DNA of 12,504 nucleotides, taken from assembly GCA_022616595.1 (NCBI GenBank), contig JAKEEL010000285.1, positions 1 through 12,504 on the forward strand, given 5' to 3'. The DNA comes from Methylococcaceae bacterium (lineage in GTDB: Bacteria > Pseudomonadota > Gammaproteobacteria > Methylococcales > UBA1147). Of the stretch, positions 7,501 through 12,504 are shown one piece after another. The notes beneath the pieces were generated by a model. The model was not told where the DNA came from. It saw only the letters and a program-made list of their open reading frames with translations, and did no database searches. The first letter of the stretch is position 1; every line of letters starts with the position of its first letter. The position numbers and the translations under genes are program-made.

Positions 7501-8250
7501 ATGAATGATGAACAATTAGTCCGTTACAGCCGTCAGATCATGCTGCCCGAAATCGATATCGAGGGGCAGCAGAAGCTACTGGACGCGCGCTGTCTGATCA
7601 TCGGCATGGGGGGGCTCGGATCTCCGGCCTCCATGTATCTCGCGGCTGCCGGTGTCGGCACTCTGGTTCTCAGCGATTTCGACCGTGTAGATCTTTCCAA
7701 TCTGCAGCGGCAGATCATGCATAGCACTTTCGATATCGATAAACCGAAGGTAGAATCGGCGCGCGAAACCCTGGAAGCTCTGAACCCGAGTGTCAGGATC
7801 GAAGTGCGCGACAAGCAACTCGATTCGGGCGAACTCGCTAATGAAGTCGGCGTTGCGGATGTCGTTCTCGATTGCAGCGACAATTTCGCGACCCGCTTCG
7901 CGGTCAACCGGGCATGTGTGGCGACCAAAACGCCGCTGGTGTCGGGGGCGACCATCCGGTTCGAAGGACAAATCTCGGTGTTCGACCTGCGCGATGCGGC
8001 CAATCCCTGCTATAACTGCCTCTACGCGGAACTTGATGAGCTCTCCGAAAGCTGCGCCAGAACCGGCGTGGTGGCTGCCTTGACGGGTGTCGTCGGCAGC
8101 ATTCAGGCGCTCGAAGCGATTAAGATCCTCAGCAATGTCGGCAAGCCCCTGGCCGGCCGTCTGTTACTGCTCGATGCATTGACCATGGAATGGAATACCC
8201 TGCGGTTGGCAAAAAACCCAAGTTGCCCGACCTGTTCGCAGGCGCCCTGA
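7501..8250 (+). CDS. moeB: MoeB/ThiF-family adenylyltransferase (E1-like)
   Basis: A 249-residue E1-like enzyme that adenylates the C-terminal Gly-Gly of a ubiquitin-like sulfur carrier (MoaD for molybdopterin, ThiS for thiazole). The nucleotide loop GMGGLG is at residues 35-40, the DLSNLQRQ arginine finger region at about 64-71, and DCSDN at 124-128. Zinc cysteines are C170-x-x-C173 and C242-x-x-C245; C185 in SESCARTGVV sits at the MoeB/ThiF loop cysteine. LVSGATIRFEGQI and PKVESA favour MoeB, while the N-terminal RYSRQIMLPEIDIEGQQKLL resembles ThiF as well, so the partner is not certain. It diverges from groESL and precedes pqqA, but no moa or thi gene is beside it. A start at 7501 has only a weak AGGTG upstream. 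Confidence 0.9.
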   Translation: MNDEQLVRYSRQIMLPEIDIEGQQKLLDARCLIIGMGGLGSPASMYLAAAGVGTLVLSDFDRVDLSNLQRQIMHSTFDIDKPKVESARETLEALNPSVRIEVRDKQLDSGELANEVGVADVVLDCSDNFATRFAVNRACVATKTPLVSGATIRFEGQISVFDLRDAANPCYNCLYAELDELSESCARTGVVAALTGVVGSIQALEAIKILSNVGKPLAGRLLLLDALTMEWNTLRLAKNPSCPTCSQAP

Positions 8251-8275
8251 ACCCGGGTCCCCGGGGAACCGGGTT
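8250..8275 (+). terminator. Possible weak terminator after moeB
   Basis: AACCCGG and CCGGGTT pair as a 7 bp stem starting at the last base of the moeB stop codon; the 12-base loop is itself a CCCCGGGG palindrome with flanks. Only TTAG follows, not a proper T-run, so this is a weak or Rho-assisted stop at best. It separates moeB from the pqqA promoter. Confidence 0.4.
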
Positions 8276-8291
8276 AGACCGAAATCGGATA

Positions 8292-8320
8292 TTGCTTTCC
8301 GGGAGTATGCATCGTATACT
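8292..8320 (+). promoter_or_regulatory. Candidate sigma-70 promoter of pqqA
   Basis: TTGCTT (8292-8297) and TATACT (8315-8320) are 17 bases apart; the -10 matches 5/6 and the -35 keeps the TTG. The start would be near 8327, giving a leader of about 60 bases ahead of pqqA. Confidence 0.5.
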
Positions 8321-8387
8321 TCGGACCAGCTTTACCAAAAAGCGCTGTCGACACGAATAAATAATTGCCGCAGGAGGTACTCGGAAT

Positions 8388-8462
8388 ATGCAATGGGAAA
8401 AACCAAGCTACAAAGATCTTCGTTTCGGATTCGAAGTCACGATGTATATCTACAATCGCTGA
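8388..8462 (+). CDS. pqqA: PQQ precursor peptide PqqA
   Basis: A 24-residue ribosomal peptide whose Glu16 and Tyr20 carbon skeletons become pyrroloquinoline quinone. The C-terminal half FGFEVTMYIYNR carries the invariant E-x-x-x-Y pair in the family's usual setting, and the N-terminus MQWEKPSYKDLR also fits. A very strong AGGAGG lies 10 bases before the ATG, as expected for a substrate needed in excess. The gene is too short for normal gene finders. It leads the pqqABCDE cluster; 149 bases separate it from pqqB, and a terminator-like hairpin lies in that gap. In known systems PqqE, with PqqD, crosslinks E16 and Y20, then a protease releases the linked residues. Confidence 0.96.
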   Translation: MQWEKPSYKDLRFGFEVTMYIYNR

Positions 8463-8482
8463 GCACCGATTCCGGATCAAAC

Positions 8483-8516
8483 GGGGTTCCGTCGAAGGAT
8501 GGAGCCCCTTTTCATT
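8483..8516 (+). terminator. Terminator-like attenuator between pqqA and pqqB
   Basis: GGGGTTCC (8483-8490) pairs with GGAGCCCC (8501-8508) as an 8 bp stem with one U-G pair and a 10-base loop, followed at once by TTTTCATTT. It lies 20 bases after the pqqA stop and about 95 bases before pqqB. No promoter for pqqB is evident beyond it, so partial read-through would give much pqqA mRNA and less pqqBCDE mRNA. Confidence 0.65.
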
Positions 8517-8611
8517 TATGGGCAGATCCTCTGCGAAAATCGCTGCTTGGTCGGATGAAGCTGTCGGAGTATTGATTCAGCGCTTTAATTCATTGTCTTG
8601 CGGTACCCGCC

Positions 8612-9526
8612 ATGAAAGTCAGAGTGTTAGGATCCGGAGCCGGAGGCGGATTTCCTCAATGGAACTGCAACTGCTCAAATTGCAGCCGTCTGCGCAACGG
8701 CCGGATCAACGCGGTTGCCAGGACCCAATCCTCGATCGCAGTCAGTACCGATGCAAACAACTGGGTCCTGTTCAATGCCTCACCGGACATTCGCACCCAG
8801 ATTGAAAATTTCCCGGCGATTCAGCCGAAGACCGGGATCCGCGACACCGGAATCCGCGCGGTCATCCTGATCGACAGCCAGATCGACCACACGACCGGGC
8901 TTCTGATGCTGCGCGAAAGCAACAAGCCCTTGAATATTTATTGCACCGAAATGGTCAGACAGGACTTGACCACGGGCTTTCCGGTATTGAAAATGCTCGG
9001 GGACTACTGTGGAGTCGATCAACATGGGATTCCGTTGGATGGCCAGGGATTCGAAATCCCGGGAATCGATGACCTGAGATTCTATTCCCATGCACTGAAA
9101 AGCAAGGCTCCGCCCTACTCGCCGCACCGCCACGACCCGCACGAGGGTGACAATATCGGTGTGACGATCGAACAAATTTCGAGCGGGCGGAAGCTTTATT
9201 ATTCACCCGGACTCGGTGCGATCGAGCCTCATGTACGGCAGGCGATGCAGGACGCGGACTGTATCCTGGTCGATGGTACATTTTGGCGCGAGGACGAAAT
9301 GGAGCGCGCCGGGATCTCGAAAAAGAAAGCCAGCGAAATGGGTCACCTGCCGCAATCCGGAGACAATGGCATGATCAGCGTCTTGAACAGATTTCCCGAT
9401 ACCCGCAAGATCCTGATCCATATCAACAACACCAACCCGATATTGGACGAAGATTCAGACGAACGCAGAATTCTCGAAAGCGCCGGCATCGAAGTGGCCC
9501 GGGACGGCATGGAAATCAACCTTTGA
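8612..9526 (+). CDS. pqqB: PQQ biosynthesis protein PqqB
   Basis: A 304-residue metallo-beta-lactamase-fold protein of the PQQ pathway, thought to act as an iron-dependent hydroxylase on the Glu-Tyr dipeptide intermediate after PqqA cleavage. The N-terminus [20 protein letters not shown] and the cysteine cluster CNCSNC (C19, C21, C24) are typical of PqqB. The canonical HxHxDH metal motif is reduced to [10 protein letters not shown], which is normal for this subfamily. Later histidines ([24 protein letters not shown]) supply likely metal ligands. The length matches the family. No good Shine-Dalgarno sequence precedes the ATG, which suggests modest translation. The stop is 8 bases from pqqC. 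Confidence 0.97.
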   Translation: MKVRVLGSGAGGGFPQWNCNCSNCSRLRNGRINAVARTQSSIAVSTDANNWVLFNASPDIRTQIENFPAIQPKTGIRDTGIRAVILIDSQIDHTTGLLMLRESNKPLNIYCTEMVRQDLTTGFPVLKMLGDYCGVDQHGIPLDGQGFEIPGIDDLRFYSHALKSKAPPYSPHRHDPHEGDNIGVTIEQISSGRKLYYSPGLGAIEPHVRQAMQDADCILVDGTFWREDEMERAGISKKKASEMGHLPQSGDNGMISVLNRFPDTRKILIHINNTNPILDEDSDERRILESAGIEVARDGMEINL

Positions 9527-9534
9527 ACCCTGGC

Positions 9535-10275
9535 ATGAACGAACCCTCCAAAACGCCGTGGACTCGGGAAGAATTCGAGGCTCGACTGCGCTGCATGGAA
9601 AAGTTCTATCATATCCACCATCCCTACCATGTCTTGATGGATGAGGGAAAGCTGAACCGCAAACAGATCCAGGGCTGGGTCGCAAACCGATTTTATTATC
9701 AAATCAATATTCCGCTCAAAGATGCGGCCATCCTCGCAAACTGCCCGGACCGCGAGACCCGGATTCAATGGGTGCAGCGAATCATCGACCACGACGGTTC
9801 AGCGGACCAGCCCGGCGGGATCGAGGCCTGGATCCAGCTTGGAATCGCGGTCGGCTTGGAGCGTGATGAAATCACCTCGCTCCGGCATGTGCTGCCGGGA
9901 GTCCGATTTGCGGTCGATGCCTACGTGAATTTCGCGCGGACCGCAGAATGGCACGAAGCTGCAAGCTCATCACTGACCGAGCTGTTTGCGCCGGCCATCC
10001 ATCAACAAAGACTCTCGAATTGGCCTGTGAACTATCCTTGGATTGACCAGAAGGGTTTCCTTTATTTCCAGAACCGGCTAAGCCAGGCGCGTCGCGACGT
10101 CGAACACGGACTGCAATTGACATTGGACTGGTACAAAACGCGCGAAGAACAGGATAAAATGCTGCGTATACTGAAATTCAAACTCGATGTACTCTGGTCG
10201 ATGGCGGATGCCATGTATCTGGCCTATATTACCGAAATGCCGCCCTATCATTCGGTCAAAGAGTCAATGCCATGA
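9535..10275 (+). CDS. pqqC: Pyrroloquinoline-quinone synthase PqqC
   Basis: A 246-residue cofactorless oxidase that closes the ring and performs the last eight-electron oxidation to PQQ with O2. The conserved blocks FYHIHHPYH (residues 24-32), [13 protein letters not shown] (44-56), [15 protein letters not shown] with H86, [25 protein letters not shown] and FKLDVLWSM align closely with Klebsiella PqqC, with a two-residue offset at the N-terminus. H26 and H86 correspond to the active-site H24 and H84. The ATG at 9535 is chosen because the family N-terminus starts there; the open frame extends upstream through pqqB but that part reads as a shadow. The stop overlaps the pqqD start (ATGA), implying translational coupling. 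Confidence 0.97.
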   Translation: MNEPSKTPWTREEFEARLRCMEKFYHIHHPYHVLMDEGKLNRKQIQGWVANRFYYQINIPLKDAAILANCPDRETRIQWVQRIIDHDGSADQPGGIEAWIQLGIAVGLERDEITSLRHVLPGVRFAVDAYVNFARTAEWHEAASSSLTELFAPAIHQQRLSNWPVNYPWIDQKGFLYFQNRLSQARRDVEHGLQLTLDWYKTREEQDKMLRILKFKLDVLWSMADAMYLAYITEMPPYHSVKESMP

Positions 10276-10544
10276 CACTTGCGGACGATTCTGTTTTCGC
10301 GGTTTCGCCGATGCATCGCCTGCAATGGGAGGAAGTTCAACAGCGAGACGTTCTGTTGTATCCCGAAGGCATGGTGGAATTGAACCGGAGTTCGGCGGAA
10401 ATCCTCAAACTGTGTGACGGTACCCGCACGTTGGATAAAATAGTCAGCGAACTCGAGGGAAAATTTTCCACCAGCGGTCTTACCGACGACGTCCGTGAAT
10501 TTCTTGAGGTCGCGCTCGAAAATGGCTGGATCAGGCAAGGCTGA
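10272..10544 (+). CDS. pqqD: PQQ peptide chaperone PqqD
   Basis: A 90-residue RiPP recognition element protein. It binds PqqA tightly and presents it to PqqE. The blocks [30 protein letters not shown] (residues 16-45), [15 protein letters not shown] and [14 protein letters not shown] match PqqD along the full length. The start ATG overlaps the pqqC stop by four bases, and the 3' end overlaps pqqE by 23 bases, so the three proteins are probably made in step. It is a separate gene here, not fused to pqqC or pqqE as in some methylotrophs. Confidence 0.97.
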   Translation: MTLADDSVFAVSPMHRLQWEEVQQRDVLLYPEGMVELNRSSAEILKLCDGTRTLDKIVSELEGKFSTSGLTDDVREFLEVALENGWIRQG

Positions 10545-11673
10545 AATCTCTCAACCCCGCTGGCTGCTGGCGGAGCTGACCTACGCCTGCCCGCTGCAAT
10601 GCCCCTACTGTTCCAACCCGGTTGATTTCGCCTCGTATCATGATGAACTCGACACTGAAGACTGGCTCCGCGTTCTTTCAGAAGCCCGGACCATGGGCGC
10701 CGTACAGCTCGGATTTTCGGGGGGCGAACCCTTGGTCAGGCAGGACCTGTCGATTCTGGTCAAACACGCCCGGAAACTCGGTTATTACACCAACTTGATC
10801 ACATCCGCCTACGGCTTGTCAGAGGAGCGAATTGTCGAACTCAAGGCGTCCGGCCTCGACCACATCCAAATCAGTATTCAGGCAAGCAGCCGGGAACTCA
10901 GCGATTCTATCGCCGGCACGACCTGTTTCGATCACAAGCGTGAGGTCGCACGACTAATTAAAAAGCATGGCTATCCGATGGTCCTGTGCGTGGTCATTCA
11001 CAAACAGAACATCCATCAGATGGAAAGCATTCTGGATATGGCGGAAGATCTCCGGGCCGATTATGTCGAACTCGCGAATACCCAGTATTACGGTTGGGCG
11101 CATTTGAACCGGGATCGACTGCTTCCAACCCGTGAAGACTTCCGCAGGGCCGAGTCAATCGCTCAGACCTACAAGGCAAAACTCAAGGGAAAGATGAAAA
11201 TCTACTATGTGGTTCCGGACTATTACGAAGACCGTCCCAAAGCTTGCATGAACGGCTGGGGAACGACGTTCTTGACCATTGCGCCGGACGGCACGGCCCT
11301 TCCCTGTCATTCCGCGCGGCAACTGCCCGGCCTGAATTGTCCGAATGTCCGCGATCTGAGCATTCGCGAAATCTGGGAAGATTCCGAGGCTTTCAACAAA
11401 TACCGCGGCGACCACTGGATGAGGGAACCCTGCCGCACTTGTCCGGAAAAAAACCGCGACTTTGGCGGATGCCGCTGCCAGGCCTACCTGCTGACCGGCG
11501 ACCCGACAGTCGCCGACCCGGTCTGCACCCTCTCACCGAATCACGACAAAATTCTCCAGGCGATACAGTCGGCATCAGGCAACCAATTCCCGGAACAACG
11601 ACCCGTGATGTTCAGAAACCCGCGCAATTCACGACAATTATCCCCCCTGACTCCCGACTCCAACACCATTTAG
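10522..11673 (+). CDS. pqqE: Radical SAM PqqA peptide cyclase PqqE
   Basis: A 383-residue radical SAM/SPASM enzyme that links the Glu and Tyr side chains of PqqA by a carbon-carbon bond. The radical SAM cluster motif is C23-x3-C27-x2-C30 in TYACPLQCPYCSNP; GFSGGEPLVRQDL follows as the SAM-binding GGE motif. The C-terminal SPASM region carries the auxiliary-cluster cysteines in KACMNGWG, LPCHSARQLPGLNC, EPCRTCPEK, GGCRCQAYLLTGD and DPVCTLSP. Length is normal. The ATG at 10522 is preferred because GAGG lies about 12 bases before it and the usual N-terminal distance to C23 results; an in-frame GTG at 10495 would add nine residues. It is the last pqq gene, converging on the cytochrome gene with 8 bases between stops. 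Confidence 0.97.
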   Translation: MAGSGKAEISQPRWLLAELTYACPLQCPYCSNPVDFASYHDELDTEDWLRVLSEARTMGAVQLGFSGGEPLVRQDLSILVKHARKLGYYTNLITSAYGLSEERIVELKASGLDHIQISIQASSRELSDSIAGTTCFDHKREVARLIKKHGYPMVLCVVIHKQNIHQMESILDMAEDLRADYVELANTQYYGWAHLNRDRLLPTREDFRRAESIAQTYKAKLKGKMKIYYVVPDYYEDRPKACMNGWGTTFLTIAPDGTALPCHSARQLPGLNCPNVRDLSIREIWEDSEAFNKYRGDHWMREPCRTCPEKNRDFGGCRCQAYLLTGDPTVADPVCTLSPNHDKILQAIQSASGNQFPEQRPVMFRNPRNSRQLSPLTPDSNTI

Positions 11674-11681
11674 AGAACTTT

Positions 11682-12296
11682 TTATCGCTCGACGACACGC
11701 AATCCTTTGGCCTGACTCGCGTAGTAAGCCGAGATATGTTCGACGTCCTCACCACTTAGATCTTTGACCATACCGGCCATCATCGGATTATTCCGGTTTC
11801 CGGTCTGGTAATCCTGCAAAACTTTAATCAAATAGCTTTGATATTGTCCCGCCAGCCGCGGAAAGTTTTCGTCGCTACTGTTGCCATCTTCACCATGACA
11901 AGCCTTACAGACGACTGCTTTTTCTTTTCCAAACGCTGCGTTTCCACTGAAACGATCCTCGTTCGCACCCAGATCCAGGCTCGCTAAGTAAGCAGCAATA
12001 TCCTGCACATCCTGTTCATTCAAGCTTTCGGCAATTCCCCTCATAGACGGATGTTTTCTGTCGCCGACGGAATAAGCCTTCAGGTCGGACATCACATAGC
12101 CCGATTGCTGGCCGCCCAGTTTCGGCACCTGAAACCGCGGTACCGCGTTGGCATAACCCGGCGTGGAATGGCATCCGGCACAGGTTTCGAATTTTACCGA
12201 TCCCGCCGCTGCATTCGGTTCCGCGCCAGACAAGGGCTGATGCGCAAGTAACAAAGTCAAAATGCCCGACACCACGCGGGGGTCATTTCTATTCAT
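11682..12296 (-). CDS. Periplasmic dihaem cytochrome c (cytochrome c4-like)
   Basis: A 204-residue exported electron carrier with two covalent c-type haems. After a short signal peptide (hydrophobic SGILTLLLAH, likely cut near SGA at residue 25) come two similar domains: CAGCH at 39-43 and CKACH at 130-134. Likely axial methionines are M85 in HPSMRGIAE and one in NPMMAGMV (172-176). The paired YxxxDLKAY/YLIKVLQDY and DVQDIAAYLASL/DVEHISAYYASQ helices confirm an internal duplication of the cytochrome c4 type. Such proteins carry electrons to terminal oxidases; being next to PQQ genes it could accept electrons from a quinoprotein dehydrogenase, but that is inference. It has its own predicted promoter and converges on pqqE. 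Confidence 0.93.
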   Translation of the reverse strand: MNRNDPRVVSGILTLLLAHQPLSGAEPNAAAGSVKFETCAGCHSTPGYANAVPRFQVPKLGGQQSGYVMSDLKAYSVGDRKHPSMRGIAESLNEQDVQDIAAYLASLDLGANEDRFSGNAAFGKEKAVVCKACHGEDGNSSDENFPRLAGQYQSYLIKVLQDYQTGNRNNPMMAGMVKDLSGEDVEHISAYYASQAKGLRVVER

Positions 12297-12323
12297 CGAC
12301 CGTACTGCAGAATTACCAATCGG

Positions 12324-12353
12324 ATAATATTTTCATTATTTACGCTGTGCCAA
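12324..12353 (-). promoter_or_regulatory. Candidate sigma-70 promoter of the dihaem cytochrome gene
   Basis: On the minus strand TTGGCA (12353-12348) and TATTAT (12329-12324) are 18 bases apart; matches are 5/6 and 5/6 by position, with an AT-rich spacer end. The start would be about 20 bases upstream of the ATG at 12296. Confidence 0.5.
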
Positions 12354-12432
12354 AAAACGTCCGAATTATAGCGGGACTCCACTCGCGACCACTCCTCGAC
12401 GGCATCCCTTATAGCAAGCATTCAGAGACTCA

Positions 12433-12504
12433 ATGACCGCAGACTCCATTTTGTCCATCCAATCCCTGAAGATCAGGTCCGAGGTTTATCGCTTTATTAT
12501 AAAA
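12433..12504 (+). CDS. Partial gene start, possibly EpmA (EF-P lysine ligase)
   Basis: An ATG at 12433 opens a frame that runs off the window after 24 codons. An in-frame TAG at 12412-12414 limits any upstream extension, and this ATG is the first usual start after it. The residues SIQSLKIRSEVYRFI line up with the N-terminal helix of EpmA and class II lysyl-tRNA synthetases, where a similar SLxxLRxRAxxxxxIR segment precedes the FFxxRGxLEVETP block. If so, the protein beta-lysylates elongation factor P. The match is short and from memory, and only the next bases can confirm it. It diverges from the cytochrome gene. Confidence 0.4.
   Translation, partial: MTADSILSIQSLKIRSEVYRFIIK

Noticed and set aside
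8365..8805. A 146-codon plus-strand frame covering pqqA and the start of pqqB
   Set aside because: It is out of register with both; pqqA and pqqB have clear family matches in other frames.

Overview
The window looks like a chromosomal stretch from a free-living, respiring gammaproteobacterium of moderate GC content. The best matches by eye are to gammaproteobacterial protein families: an RlmL-type rRNA methyltransferase, GroES/GroEL, PqqA-E and a cytochrome c4-like dihaem cytochrome. A perfect CIRCE operator in front of groES means HrcA-type heat-shock control, which is absent from E. coli but found in several other gammaproteobacterial lineages. The PQQ cluster plus a periplasmic dihaem cytochrome fits an organism that oxidises alcohols, sugars or methanol with quinoprotein dehydrogenases. 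A methylotroph is possible, but no diagnostic methylotrophy gene is present.

Left part (1-5000), all recognisable genes on the minus strand: unidentified open frames at the left edge (1-483); a DUF5063 protein with a -10 box so close to its ATG that the mRNA may be leaderless; an NADPH-dependent FMN reductase-family flavoprotein with a TTG start; a nested palindromic structure; a small exported helical protein resembling the SmbP metal-binding family; acylphosphatase; an RlmL-type 23S rRNA methyltransferase lacking the RlmK half found in E. coli; and a cold-shock domain protein. These are mostly single genes separated by 200-260 bases, with no sign of a shared pathway.

Middle (5235-7451), minus strand: the groES-groEL operon, complete with sigma-70-like promoter, overlapping CIRCE operator, ribosome binding sites and a strong intrinsic terminator.

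Right part (7501-11673), plus strand: a MoeB/ThiF-type adenylyltransferase divergent from groESL, then pqqA-pqqB-pqqC-pqqD-pqqE. pqqA is a 24-residue gene with its own promoter and a strong Shine-Dalgarno sequence. A terminator-like stem-loop with a T-run lies between pqqA and pqqB, so pqqA probably gets more transcript than the enzymes. PqqA is the precursor peptide; PqqD delivers it to the radical SAM enzyme PqqE, which joins the Glu and Tyr side chains; PqqB acts on the processed intermediate; PqqC performs the final oxidation to PQQ. No pqqF/G protease and no PQQ-dependent dehydrogenase lies in the window. A dihaem cytochrome c converges on pqqE with 8 bases between stop codons. The last 72 bases open a plus-strand frame whose residues resemble the start of EpmA (a lysyl-tRNA-synthetase-like EF-P ligase).

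Most of this is well-known biology. I found no clearly new system. The points most worth a second look are the pqqA/pqqB attenuator, the CIRCE-promoter overlap, the probable leaderless DUF5063 gene, the stand-alone RlmL and the unidentified frames at the left edge.
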